Of a stretch of 64,000 nucleotides of DNA, positions 1 through 9,075 are shown piece by piece. Source of the DNA: JAGVSR01 sp963786675 (GTDB lineage Bacteria; Pseudomonadota; Alphaproteobacteria; Rhizobiales; Hyphomicrobiaceae); the NCBI GenBank assembly GCA_963786675.1, contig CAWAZY010000006.1:124001-188000 (forward strand), given 5' to 3'. Under the pieces are notes generated by a model that worked only from the letters and a program-made list of their open reading frames with translations, made no database searches and had not been told where the DNA came from. Position 1 is the first letter of the stretch; every line of letters begins with the position of its first letter. The position numbers were made by a program, and so were the translations under genes.

Positions 1-1778
1 CGCTGATGATGTCCTCTTCGCCCGCCCGCTGCATGCCCGACCACCGGCCATCCAGCCAGTCGGCCTTGTTGGGCTTGTAGGCATCGGCCGCCGCCATTTC
101 CTCGTCGAGGCTGGCGCGATAGGACTGGCGCAACTCATCAACTTCGCCGTCGGCGATAACGCCTTCCTCGACGAGTTGGCGGCCGTACTGTTCGACGACT
201 GTCGTGTGCGCCTTGATCTTCTTGTACATCAGACGGCTGCGTGAACATCGGCTCGTCGCTCTCGTTATGGCCGAAGCGCCGGTAGCAGAACATGTCGATG
301 ACCACCGGCTTCTGGAACCGCTGCCGGAACTCGATGGCAATCTTCGCGCAATGAACCACAGCTTCCGGATCGTCGCCGTTCACATGCAGAATGGGCGCCT
401 CGATCATGCGCGCGACATCCGAGCAATAGGGCGATGACCGCGAGTAGCGCGGATTGGTCGTAAAGCCGATCTGGTTGTTGATGATGAAGTGTATGGACCC
501 GCCTGTGCGGTGACCCTTGAGCCCCGACAGGCCGAAGCACTCCGCCACCACACCCTGACCGGCGAAGGCCGCGTCGCCGTGAATGAGAAGGGGCAGGATC
601 GGCGTTCGCTCGCCGGGCTCGCATCCATGCTGGTCCTGCTTGGCGCGCACCTTACCGAGCACCACCGGATCGACGATTTCCAGATGCGAGGGGTTCGCCG
701 TCAAGGACAGATGTACGTTGTTGCCATCGAACGACCGGTCCGATGACGCGCCGAGGTGATACTTCACGTCGCCCGAGCCTTCGACATCGTCCGGCTTGAA
801 CGACCCGCCCTTGAACTCGTTGAAAATGGCGCGCAACGGTTTGCCCAGCACGTTCCCGAGCACGTTCAACCGGCCGCGATGGGCCATGCCGAATACGATT
901 TCCTTCACGCCCAGCTGCCCGCCGCGCTTGATGATCTGCTCAAGCGCGGGCACCATGGCCTCGCCGCCATCCAGACCGAAACGCTTGGTGCCCGTGTACT
1001 TCACGTCGCAAAACTTCTCGAACAGCTCCGCTTCGATGAGCTTGTTCAGGATGGCGCGCTTGCCCGGTACGGTGAACGTGACGCCTTTGTCCTCGCCTTC
1101 GATGCGCTGCTGCAGCCACGACTTCTGCGCCGGGCTGGTAATATGCATGAACTGGAAGCCGATCTTGCGGCAGTAGGTGCTGCGCAGGATGTGGAGGATC
1201 TGCCGGACAGTAGCGAACTCCAGCCCCAGATAGCGGTCGATAAAGATCGGACGGTCTAGGTCGGCCTGCGTGAAGCCGTAGGTTTCAACGCGCAATTCCT
1301 TATGCACGCTGCGTTCGGCCAGCCCCAGCGGATCGAGATCGGCTGCGAAGTGACCCATCACGCGATAGGCGCGGATGAGCATCAAGGCGCGAATGGAATC
1401 CTGGGTCGCGCGTACCGAGGCCGCCGGCGACAGTTCCACACCGTTCTGCTGGGCCCGCTGTTGCAACCGATTGCGAACGACAGGTTCGACCGGTCCTTCA
1501 TCGCCCGTCAGCGCCGCGATCAGATCGTCGTGCGGGCTGAGGGCCGACAGCGGAACACCCCACGTCGGGCCGGACGTTCCGTTCACGGGATCCGACCGGT
1601 CGTCGACACGTCCGCCAGTCCGGTCCTCTTTCAAACTCTCGAAAAAGTGCCGCCACTCGTCGGAGACGGACCCGGGATTGCGCTCGTACTGCTCTTGCAG
1701 ATCTTCAATGTACGGCGCGTTGGCGCCTTGCAGGAATGAGGTCTGGAGGAAGAGTTCATTGCGCGCTTGGCGTGTCAT
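1..1778 (-). CDS. sucA: 2-oxoglutarate dehydrogenase E1 component (partial at left edge, frameshifted as read)
   Basis: Thiamine-diphosphate-dependent E1 of the 2-oxoglutarate dehydrogenase complex, which decarboxylates 2-oxoglutarate and passes succinyl to the E2 lipoyl domain. The N-terminal part is typical (start MTRQARNELF, then the 2-oxogl_dehyd N-terminal region). HRGRLNVLGN lies in the catalytic core, and GDAAFAGQG with the later NNQIGFTT forms the cofactor site. The reading frame breaks after the FTQP motif: one extra base near position 233 shifts it. In the corrected frame the expected LMYKKIKAH continues to the left edge of the window, so about 590 of the usual 930-1000 residues are visible. 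It lies downstream of sucD in the same direction with a 402-bp gap, so it may have its own promoter. Identity is certain; the frameshift is probably a sequence error. Confidence 0.95.
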
Positions 1779-2180
1779 ATCTGGGTCCCAAATGGGCCTG
1801 TTCGGGCTTGCACAGCCAGCGACCGGCCAGGTGACCGGTCACGAACGGACGTGATCTGCGGCGGACTTTGCTGCACTGCACCGTGCGAACTTAGTATGTT
1901 TGCGCGCGACTTATAAGCCCGTCGAAAGTGTCATCCTAGATTTCCTGGATGACCATGTTCCGCCAGGGAACCCGTCAATTGTGTCATTCGGATCGACGGT
2001 CCGGCCGGAAGCCGGGCCAAACCATGGTTATGCAACGAAATAGATCGACCGCGCCAAATCGGCATCTGACATGGCAACGGCGGTAAAATGTGCCCGCGGC
2101 CGGATCTGCTTGCGCAGTCCGGCCACTCGGGTGTCTTGCATGATCTGAACGCGACCCTCTCTTGGCGGCCGCGCAAAAGG
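1779..2180. other. Intergenic region between sucD and sucA
   Basis: A 402-base gap with no convincing gene; short open frames here match nothing recognisable. Its size suggests a separate leftward promoter for sucA, and around 1885-1920 it becomes AT-richer, but I could not assign a clear -35/-10 pair. Confidence 0.5.
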
Positions 2181-3080
2181 TCAGCCCTTCAGGACTTTCA
2201 ACAACGTCGTGCCGAGCGCGGCGGGGCTTTCCGCCATGGCGATCCCCGCGGCCTGCATGGCTTCAATCTTGTCTTCTGCCTTGCCCTTGCCGCCGGAGAT
2301 GATGGCTCCGGCATGACCCATGCGCCGGCCCGGAGGGGCGGAGGCACCGGCGATAAAACCCGCCATCGGCTTTTTGCGGCCCTTCTTGGCCTCGGCGCGC
2401 AACCACTCGGCGGCTTCCTCTTCGGCCGAACCGCCGATTTCACCGATCATGATGATCGACTGCGTGGCCGGATCCGACAGAAATAGGTCGAGGACGTCGA
2501 TGAATTCCGTGCCCTTCACCGGGTCACCGCCGATACCAACCGCCGTCGTCTGCCCGAGCTTGGCGTCGGTGGTCTGCTTGACGGCTTCGTAGGTCAGTGT
2601 GCCCGAACGCGAGACCACGCCGACCGAGCCCTGCATGAAGATGTTGCCCGGCATGATGCCGATCTTGCATTCGTTCGGTGTGAGCACACCGGGGCAGTTG
2701 GGACCGACGAGGCGCGACTTGGAGCCCGTCAGCGCGCGTTTCACACGCACCATGTCCATCACCGGAATGCCTTCCGTAATGCACACGATCAGCGGCATCT
2801 CAGCGTCAATGGCTTCCAGGATGGCATCGGCCGCGAAGGGCGGCGGAACGTAGATCGCGGTGGCCGTCGCGCCCGTGGCGGCCTTGGCGTCATGCACCGT
2901 ATCGTACATCGGCACGTCGGCAAGCTCGGGATCGGGATGCTTCGAGCCACCTTTGCCCGGTGTCACGCCGCCGGCGATCCGCGTTCCGTACGCCTTGGCC
3001 TGCTTGGTGTGGAAGGTGCCCTGGCTGCCGGTGATGCCCTGGCAGATGGTGATGGTGTTCTTATCGATCAGAATGGACAT
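2181..3080 (-). CDS. sucD: Succinyl-CoA synthetase alpha subunit
   Basis: Alpha subunit of succinate-CoA ligase, which makes ATP or GTP while converting succinyl-CoA to succinate in the TCA cycle. The protein has 299 residues, the usual length. The N-terminal CoA-binding Rossmann part contains ITGSQGTFHT and VTPGKGG. The C-terminal flavodoxin-like half carries the phosphohistidine in GHAGAIISGG (His about residue 256). It follows sucC after only 3 bases, so the two subunits are co-transcribed and probably translationally coupled. Confidence 0.97.
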   Translation of the reverse strand: MSILIDKNTITICQGITGSQGTFHTKQAKAYGTRIAGGVTPGKGGSKHPDPELADVPMYDTVHDAKAATGATATAIYVPPPFAADAILEAIDAEMPLIVCITEGIPVMDMVRVKRALTGSKSRLVGPNCPGVLTPNECKIGIMPGNIFMQGSVGVVSRSGTLTYEAVKQTTDAKLGQTTAVGIGGDPVKGTEFIDVLDLFLSDPATQSIIMIGEIGGSAEEEAAEWLRAEAKKGRKKPMAGFIAGASAPPGRRMGHAGAIISGGKGKAEDKIEAMQAAGIAMAESPAALGTTLLKVLKG

Positions 3081-3083
3081 GGG

Positions 3084-4283
3084 TCAGGCAGCCTTCTTCA
3101 CTTCGGCGGTGATCTTACGGGCCGCGTCGGCGAGGTCGTCAGCCGGCACGATCTTCAGGCCAGATTCGGCCAGCATTTTCTTGCCCAATTCCACATTGGT
3201 CCCTTCCAAGCGGACGACGAGCGGAACAGTGATAGCCATTTCGCGCGCCGCCGCGATCACACCGTCCGCGATGATGTCGCAACGCATGATGCCGCCGAAA
3301 ATGTTGACCAGAATGCCTTCCACGGCGGGATCGGACAGAATGAGCTTGAAGGCCTCGCGAACCTTCTCCTTCGACGCGCCGCCGCCGACATCGAGGAAGT
3401 TGGCCGGTTCCGCGCCGTAGAGCTTGATGATGTCCATTGTCGCCATGGCCAGACCGGCGCCGTTGACGAGGCAGCCGATGTTGCCGTCGAGCTTGATGAA
3501 AGCCAGGTCGTGCTTGGAGGCTTCGATTTCCGTGGGCTCTTCCTCGGTGATGTCGCGCAGGGCGACAATTTCGGGGTGCCGAAACAGGGCGTTCGAGTCG
3601 AAGTCGATCTTACCGTCGAGCGCGATCAAGTTGCCGTCGTTCGTCACGACGAGCGGGTTGATCTCCAACAGGCTCATGTCCTTTTCGATGAACATCCGGT
3701 AGAGGTTGGCGGCCATCGCCTGCATCTGCTTGGCGGCCTCACCCTTGAGACCGAGCGCGAAGGCCAGCTTGCGGCCGTGGAAGGGCTGGAACCCGGACGC
3801 CGGATCGACCGACATAGTCATGATCTTTTCCGGCGTGTCGTGGGCGACCTTTTCAATGTCCATGCCGCCTTCAGTCGAAGCGATGAACGCGACGCGCGAC
3901 GTTGCGCGATCGACCAGCATGGAGAGATACAGCTCCCGCGCGATCGCCGTGCCGTCTTCGACGTAGAGCCGGCGCACCACGCGGCCCGCTTCACCCGTCT
4001 GGATCGTCACCAGGGTCCGGCCCAGCATCTCGCCGGCGAACTGTTTGACCTCATCGATCGACTTGGCCAGCCGCACGCCGCCCTTTTCGCCGGCTTCCTT
4101 CTCTTTGAAGGAGCCCTTGCCGCGGCCACCCGCGTGGATCTGTGCCTTCACGACCCAGATCGGGCCGGGGAGTGCCTTGGCGGCCGCAACGGCCTCCTCG
4201 ACGGTGAATGCGGCGCCGCCCTTACCCGTGGGGATGCCGTACTGGCGATAGAGGTCCTTCGCCTGGTGTTCGTGGATGTTCAT
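3084..4283 (-). CDS. sucC: Succinyl-CoA synthetase beta subunit
   Basis: Beta subunit of succinyl-CoA synthetase, the partner of the adjacent sucD. The 399-residue protein starts MNIHEHQAKDL, the family's standard N-terminus, followed by the ATP-grasp fold (KAQIHAGGRGKGSF region) and the C-terminal ligase domain with NIFGGIMRCD, a conserved segment close to the alpha-subunit interface. It sits 134 bases downstream of mdh in the order mdh-sucC-sucD-sucA, which is common in alphaproteobacteria. Confidence 0.97.
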   Translation of the reverse strand: MNIHEHQAKDLYRQYGIPTGKGGAAFTVEEAVAAAKALPGPIWVVKAQIHAGGRGKGSFKEKEAGEKGGVRLAKSIDEVKQFAGEMLGRTLVTIQTGEAGRVVRRLYVEDGTAIARELYLSMLVDRATSRVAFIASTEGGMDIEKVAHDTPEKIMTMSVDPASGFQPFHGRKLAFALGLKGEAAKQMQAMAANLYRMFIEKDMSLLEINPLVVTNDGNLIALDGKIDFDSNALFRHPEIVALRDITEEEPTEIEASKHDLAFIKLDGNIGCLVNGAGLAMATMDIIKLYGAEPANFLDVGGGASKEKVREAFKLILSDPAVEGILVNIFGGIMRCDIIADGVIAAAREMAITVPLVVRLEGTNVELGKKMLAESGLKIVPADDLADAARKITAEVKKAA

Positions 4284-4417
4284 GGGTGTCCTGCGGGATC
4301 CTGATGACGTCGTGAGAGAAGCGATGGCGGTGGTCTAGTCGCACTTGCGCCCGGCAGGCGACCCCCGAACGGGGTGGCCAGTCCTACCCGAGCGCCTACC
4401 CGTAAGGGGCCGGTCCA

Positions 4418-5383
4418 TCAGCTCCCGAGCTGGGGATTGATGGAAATGCAAGCATCGACAAGGCCTTTGACGGATTCCACCGACCGCATGAGCATTTGCC
4501 GCTCGGACGAATTGAGGTCGATTTCAATGATCCGTTCGACGCCGCCGGCGCCGATAATCGTGGGAACGCCCACATAAAGGCCCTTCACCCCGTACTCGCC
4601 GTTCAGATAGGCGGCGCAAGGCAGGACGCGCTTTTTGTCCTTCAGGAAGCTTTCCGCCATGGCAATGGCCGAGGAGGCCGGTGCGTAGTAGGCCGAGCCG
4701 GTCTTCAAAAGGGCCACGATCTCGCCGCCGCCCTTGCGCGTCCGATCGACGATCTGCTCCATGCGGTCCTGGCGGATCCAGCCCATCTTGACGAGATCCG
4801 GCAGCGGCACGCCGCCGACCGTCGAATAGCGCACCAGCGGCACCATATCGTCGCCGTGACCGCCCAGCACGAACGCCGACACATCTTCGACGGACACCTT
4901 GAATTCGTCGGCCAGGAAGTGACGGAACCGCGCGGTATCGAGAACGCCAGCCATGCCGCAGACCATGTTACGGGGGAGGCCGCAGGCCTTCTGCAGCGCC
5001 CAGACCATGGCATCCAGCGGGTTGGTGATGACGATGACGAAGGCATTGGGGGCGTACTTCTTGATGCCCGCGCCCACCTGCTCCATGACTTTCAGGTTGA
5101 TACCGATCAGATCGTCGCGGCTCATGCCCGGCTTGCGGGGCACACCGGCGGTGATGATGCAGACACTGGCCCCCTCGATATCTGAATAGGCATTCGTGCC
5201 CTTCAAATTGCAGTCAAACCCTTCCGCGGCGCCCGACTGCGCAATATCCAGCGCCTTGCCCTGGGGCAGTCCTTCCGCGATATCGAACAGAACGACATCG
5301 CCCAATTCCTTCAAGCCGATCAGATGGGCCAGAGTCCCGCCGATCATGCCACCGCCGATCAGAGCAATTTTCGTACGCGCCAT
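4418..5383 (-). CDS. mdh: Malate dehydrogenase (NAD-dependent)
   Basis: LDH-type malate dehydrogenase converting malate and NAD to oxaloacetate. The start at MARTKIALIGGG is chosen because the family begins just before the dinucleotide motif GGGMIGG and a purine-rich stretch (gggagacgg) precedes this ATG; an upstream in-frame extension is not conserved in type. Visible landmarks are PRKPGMSRDDL (substrate-loop arginines), NPLDAMV, and the catalytic histidine in GGHGDDMVP (about residue 176). Length is 321 residues, normal for the family. It is the first gene of the leftward mdh-sucC-sucD-sucA group, with zapE upstream. Confidence 0.96.
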   Translation of the reverse strand: MARTKIALIGGGMIGGTLAHLIGLKELGDVVLFDIAEGLPQGKALDIAQSGAAEGFDCNLKGTNAYSDIEGASVCIITAGVPRKPGMSRDDLIGINLKVMEQVGAGIKKYAPNAFVIVITNPLDAMVWALQKACGLPRNMVCGMAGVLDTARFRHFLADEFKVSVEDVSAFVLGGHGDDMVPLVRYSTVGGVPLPDLVKMGWIRQDRMEQIVDRTRKGGGEIVALLKTGSAYYAPASSAIAMAESFLKDKKRVLPCAAYLNGEYGVKGLYVGVPTIIGAGGVERIIEIDLNSSERQMLMRSVESVKGLVDACISINPQLGS

Positions 5384-5535
5384 TGGATGTCCGTCTCCCT
5401 CGCCAAGCTCCGCATTGTATTGCGGATGATGCCGCCGTTCCGGACTGCCATCTCGCAGCCGCGAAAACAACCTGTCCGTTCGTAGGCCGAAACCCCGCCC
5501 GCCTCAAGATGGGAAGCCGGTAGGCCGCACAACCC

Positions 5536-6648
5536 CTACGCCGTACCGGTGTCACCCGTGCGGTGCGCCAGATATCCCTCACTGCGCATTTCCATCAGGC
5601 GCGACGCGGTGCGCTCGAAAAGGTCGGCGCCATCCCCCCTGGGGTACAGGTCCTGAGGCTCCGCGGCGGCGGAGGCGACCAGGCAGACGCCACGGTCATA
5701 GAGTGTATCGACGAGCGTGATGAAGCGCCGCGCCTCGTTGCGCCGGTCCGGCGTCAGAAGAGGAATGCTCTCTATAATAAGAGTGTGGAACGCCCGGGCG
5801 ATGGCCAGATAATCTGCCGCGCCCAGGGGCCGGTCGCACAAGTCTTCGAACTGAAACCAGGCCACGCCCATGCTCGCCTTCGGAACGGGAATCTGCCGGC
5901 CCTGACTTTCGATGCGCGTCGCTTCGGCGGGATGGTGGCCTGTCAGTCGCTCCCAGTGCGCCGCCAGTTCACGCGTGGCCTCCGGTCCGCTTGGAACGAA
6001 GTAGAGCGGCCGGCCGGCCAGCTTGTCGAGCCGGTAATCCTTTGCCGCGCACAATGCGAAAACATCGAGTTTGTCCTCTAAAAGGGCGATAAACGGCAGA
6101 AAGAGCTGGCGGTTGAGCCCATTCCAGTACAGCCGGTCCGGCGCCACGTTGGAGGTGGCCACCACGACGACCTGCCGTTCGAACAGGGCTTTGAAGAGGC
6201 GCCCCAGGATCATCGCATCGGCAATATCAGTGACGTGGAACTCGTCGAAACAAAGCAGGGCGGCTTCGCCCGCGATCTCGGCGGCGACAAACGGAATGGG
6301 ATCGCCATCGGTGGTTGCGCGGCCCCGCGCGATGCGCTCATGCACTTCGGCCATGAAGGCATGGAAGTGCACGCGGCGGCGTGGCGTCACCTCAACGGCC
6401 TCGTGGAACAGGTCCATCAGCATGGTCTTGCCCCGGCCGACGGCGCCATGAATGTAGAGCCCCCGCGCCAGCGGCTTGCGGGCCGAGCGGAAAAACGGGA
6501 AGCGGGAAACGAGATCGCCCGGCCGGGCCGCCATCAGCGATGCAGCCAGTGCATCGAGCCGGCGGACGGCCTCTTCCTGGGCAGGATCGGCATCGATCTC
6601 ACCCGCCCTGAGGCGATCCTGGTAAAGTGTCCAGACGCGGCCGGCCAT
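5536..6648 (-). CDS. zapE: Cell division protein ZapE (AFG1-like ATPase)
   Basis: AFG1/ZapE-family P-loop ATPase; in E. coli ZapE interacts with FtsZ at the constricting ring, and mitochondrial AFG1 is involved in respiratory-chain protein quality control. The 370-residue protein has a Walker A motif GAVGRGKT (residues 68-75), a Walker B LLCFDEFHV, and the sensor-like ATSNVAPD. Two ATGs lie 6 bases apart; the second is chosen because gagga is spaced correctly for it and abuts the first. It is directly upstream of mdh in the same direction, an arrangement I know from other alphaproteobacteria. Confidence 0.92.
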   Translation of the reverse strand: MAGRVWTLYQDRLRAGEIDADPAQEEAVRRLDALAASLMAARPGDLVSRFPFFRSARKPLARGLYIHGAVGRGKTMLMDLFHEAVEVTPRRRVHFHAFMAEVHERIARGRATTDGDPIPFVAAEIAGEAALLCFDEFHVTDIADAMILGRLFKALFERQVVVVATSNVAPDRLYWNGLNRQLFLPFIALLEDKLDVFALCAAKDYRLDKLAGRPLYFVPSGPEATRELAAHWERLTGHHPAEATRIESQGRQIPVPKASMGVAWFQFEDLCDRPLGAADYLAIARAFHTLIIESIPLLTPDRRNEARRFITLVDTLYDRGVCLVASAAAEPQDLYPRGDGADLFERTASRLMEMRSEGYLAHRTGDTGTA

Positions 6649-7092
6649 TCGCATTCCTCACGCGTTGAGCGTTGACCTCTCCCCATCACACCCGGCGAGG
6701 CAAGCCCGCGCGACCTCATGTCGCCACACTTTGCGGCGCACCGTTCGCGAATTGCGCGCGCGTGCGGCACCTCACTTCACGGTACGCGTTGCGGCGTAAT
6801 GCATGCGATCCAAAGTGCGCGCGACGTCATCGCAGCACCAATCGCGAGCGACTCTCGCAATCGAATCCCAATTCAAAACGCTTCGCTTAGACGGTGGAGA
6901 TTCATCCAAGTTGGCTTTCAACAGCGATAGCATCCGGTAATCACTCAAAAATTGAGGACTTTGCGCAACACTTTCGGCAATTGGAACAGAATTGCGCCGG
7001 GAAATCGAAATTCGATGTCAACAAAATGATCGAACTTGCGCATATTTTTTTTGATCGAGATGATTCGATCTTTTTTAGAGGGAGAGAGAACT
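6649..7092. other. AT-rich intergenic region with divergent promoters of zapE and the H1-like gene
   Basis: About 440 bases without a credible gene. The right half, from about 6860, is markedly AT-richer than the surrounding DNA and ends in a T-run (7044-7051) and GATCGA/TCGATC words just before the H1-like start. A weak pair is TTGCGC (-35-like) and GATGAT (-10-like) with 17-bp spacing, about 30-55 bases upstream of the ATG. It is expected to hold the divergent promoters. Confidence 0.45.
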
Positions 7093-7251
7093 ATGGCTAA
7101 GGCAGTGAAGAAGGCAGCGAAGAAGGCTCCGGCGAAGCGTACGGCTGCAAAGCGCGCTCCGGCGAAGAAGGCTCCGGCCAAGCGGACGGCTGCAAAGCGC
7201 GCTCCGGCCAAGAAGGCCGCTAAGAAGACCACCAAGAAGAAGGCGGCCTAA
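7093..7251 (+). CDS. Histone H1-like Lys/Ala/Pro-rich small basic protein
   Basis: A 52-residue protein made almost only of Lys, Ala, Pro, Arg and Thr, of the kind seen in bacterial histone H1-like tails and expected to bind DNA or RNA nonspecifically. The start at 7093 is chosen because gagggagagaga precedes it; an upstream in-frame ATG at 7036 would add an uncharacteristic hydrophobic leader. Residues 12-41 are two copies of APAKRTAAKRAPAKK. The gene stands alone between divergent zapE and convergent sdhB and ends with a strong hairpin terminator. Its function is inferred from composition only. Confidence 0.8.
   Translation: MAKAVKKAAKKAPAKRTAAKRAPAKKAPAKRTAAKRAPAKKAAKKTTKKKAA
7126..7215 (+). 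repeat. Two tandem 45-bp coding repeats in the H1-like gene
   Basis: Units 7126-7170 and 7171-7215 are nearly identical at the DNA level (a few synonymous C/G and T/G changes) and encode APAKRTAAKRAPAKK twice. Such a tandem unit can expand or contract by slippage or recombination. Confidence 0.85.
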
Positions 7252-7321
7252 GGCCAACTTCTTTGTCTTGATCCCGGTTGGGCACCGGGTTTCAGGACCG
7301 GCAATTGCCGAATTGACTTTC

Positions 7322-7355
7322 AAGGCCGGTGGCAGCGCGATGCGCCACCGGCCTT
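7322..7355. terminator. Intrinsic-type terminator between H1-like gene and sdhB
   Basis: A perfect 12-bp inverted repeat, aaggccggtggc / gccaccggcctt, with a 10-base loop, followed by a pyrimidine-rich cttcatttcc on the + strand. It lies between two convergent genes and can serve both. Confidence 0.75.
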
Positions 7356-7419
7356 CTTCATTTCCAATTCGAGTTCTATGAACAATTCAGCCGAATCAAT
7401 CAGCGACAGCCGTCCGGCG

Positions 7420-8199
7420 TCAGACGCGCCGTTGCACCATCAATTTCTTTAATTCGGCAATTGCAAGCGCCGGGGAAAGGCCCTTCGGACACGCCTTGGC
7501 GCAATTCATGATGGTATGGCAGCGATACAACCGGAACGGATCTTCCAGATCATCCAGGCGCTCGCCCGTGGCCTCGTCCCGGCTGTCAATGACCCACCGG
7601 TAGGCCTGCAGGAGAATGGCCGGGCCCAGATACCGGTCGGAATTCCACCAGTAACTCGGGCAGGACGAGGAGCAGCACGCGCACAAAATGCACTCGTACA
7701 GCCCGTCGAGCTTCTCGCGGTCCTCGCGAGACTGGCGCCATTCCTTGGGCGGGGCAGGCGTATCCGTCTTGAGCCACGGCTCGATGGACCGGTGCTGGGC
7801 ATAGAAATTCGTCATGTCCGGCACAAGATCTTTGACCACCGACATGTGGGGTAGCGGATAGATCGAAACGGCGCCCTTGACCTCGTCGATGCCCTTCAGA
7901 CACGCGAGATAGTTGGTGCCATCGATGTTCATGGCACACGACCCGCAGATGCCCTCACGGCACGACCGGCGGAAAGTCAGCGTGGGATCGAGCTCGTTCT
8001 TGATCTTGATGAGGGCGTCCAAAACCATCGGTCCGCACTGATCCTGGTTGATCCAGTACGTATCGACATGCGGGTTCTGGCCGTCGTCCGGAGTCCAGCG
8101 ATAGATCTTGAACTCGCGCCAATGGCCTTCGCCGTCGGGGGCGTTCCACGTCTTGCCCGAGACCAACTTGGAATTCTTGGGAAGTGTGAGTTGAACCAT
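7420..8199 (-). CDS. sdhB: Succinate dehydrogenase iron-sulfur subunit
   Basis: Iron-sulfur subunit of respiratory complex II, passing electrons from the FAD of SdhA to ubiquinone. The 259-residue protein has the [2Fe-2S] ligands in CREGICGSC plus a later Cys (C80, C85, C88, C100). The [4Fe-4S] and [3Fe-4S] ligands lie in CILCACCSSSC (C170-C180) and CHTIMNCAKACPKG (C227-C237). It is separated from sdhA by a 204-residue unknown gene, while sdhC, sdhD and sdhA lie upstream in the same direction. Confidence 0.97.
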   Translation of the reverse strand: MVQLTLPKNSKLVSGKTWNAPDGEGHWREFKIYRWTPDDGQNPHVDTYWINQDQCGPMVLDALIKIKNELDPTLTFRRSCREGICGSCAMNIDGTNYLACLKGIDEVKGAVSIYPLPHMSVVKDLVPDMTNFYAQHRSIEPWLKTDTPAPPKEWRQSREDREKLDGLYECILCACCSSSCPSYWWNSDRYLGPAILLQAYRWVIDSRDEATGERLDDLEDPFRLYRCHTIMNCAKACPKGLSPALAIAELKKLMVQRRV

Positions 8200-8332
8200 G
8201 GCTGGGTATTGTCCCTCGCGTCCGCTGACAAGCGCTACTGGAGCAAGGAATGCGGCCCCGGCCCCTCACTGTCAACGCAGCCAAAAGCCCAATGGATGCG
8301 GTTCTTTGCCCGATCATGCGCCTGAAAAACGC

Positions 8333-8947
8333 TCATTCATGACGATATTTCTTAAGCTCGCGCACCAGTTGGGCCAGCCGCTCGGCAACTTCCGCGCCCG
8401 TATCCACCGCAACTTTGAGGCTGGCGCGGTTTTGGATCACTTTGTTCAGCTGCTCCTGGCACTCGCCAAATCCGTAGTAGAGGTTCTCGGGCGCTTCGAT
8501 CTCGCCATCCTCCACCGCACACATCACGTCGTAGGCATTCTGGGAGGCGAGGACCAGCATGGACGCCACGTCGTTCATCAGCTGCTGGAAGAAGCGCGCG
8601 CCATCCGGACCCACGCGCGCGCCATGGACGCCGAACTTGAGGGGCGAGGCGCCTTGCGCGCCCTCCCCGGCAAACAGCCGCGGATTGCGCTGGAAACGCC
8701 GGAATATCTCCAAAAGGCCGAGACAGCAGGTTTCCAGTTCGCGGATCGCGGTGCCCGCCTTGCGTTTGGACTTGGACCGGTCCGGCGTGCGCTCTTCAGC
8801 CGTCCAGTTGATGGCTGCGATTGACGCGATGGCGCCGAGGGCGGCGAGAGCCGGCAGCACGGCCGTAAACGGATCGGGCGCGATCCGGCCTCCGGTTTCG
8901 CGCTCCTTCTCCGTCTTCACGCCCGGCTTTCGGGGCTGTTGGGCCAC
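8333..8947 (-). CDS. Hypothetical protein inserted between sdhA and sdhB
   Basis: An open frame of 204 codons, transcribed with the sdh genes and lying between sdhA and sdhB. I do not recognise the family. It starts with a charged, basic N-terminus. A hydrophobic segment at about residues 27-47 (FTAVLPALAALGAIASIAAI) could be one membrane helix or simply a hydrophobic stretch. The rest is a soluble, probably helical region rich in Leu, Gln and Glu, ending LKKYRHE. Codon use looks like the neighbours. It could be a complex II accessory protein by position, but nothing in the sequence proves this. Confidence 0.75.
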   Translation of the reverse strand: MAQQPRKPGVKTEKERETGGRIAPDPFTAVLPALAALGAIASIAAINWTAEERTPDRSKSKRKAGTAIRELETCCLGLLEIFRRFQRNPRLFAGEGAQGASPLKFGVHGARVGPDGARFFQQLMNDVASMLVLASQNAYDVMCAVEDGEIEAPENLYYGFGECQEQLNKVIQNRASLKVAVDTGAEVAERLAQLVRELKKYRHE

Positions 8948-9075
8948 GCGGGGAACCTCACTGGACTGCGCTGTGCGGTCCCTCCCTTAGCGCAGGCCGC
9001 AGCACGCCGCCACCAGCTTGCGTGCTCCGCCGGGCTTGGTCACGCCATGAGCATTCGTGGACGGCGCGGCCAGCC

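Noticed and set aside
1931..2176. 81-codon minus-strand frame between sucD and sucA
   Set aside because: No motif, irregular composition, likely chance in a GC-rich gap.
2892..4304. Long + strand frame opposite sucD and sucC
   Set aside because: Mirror of the real genes; no motifs.
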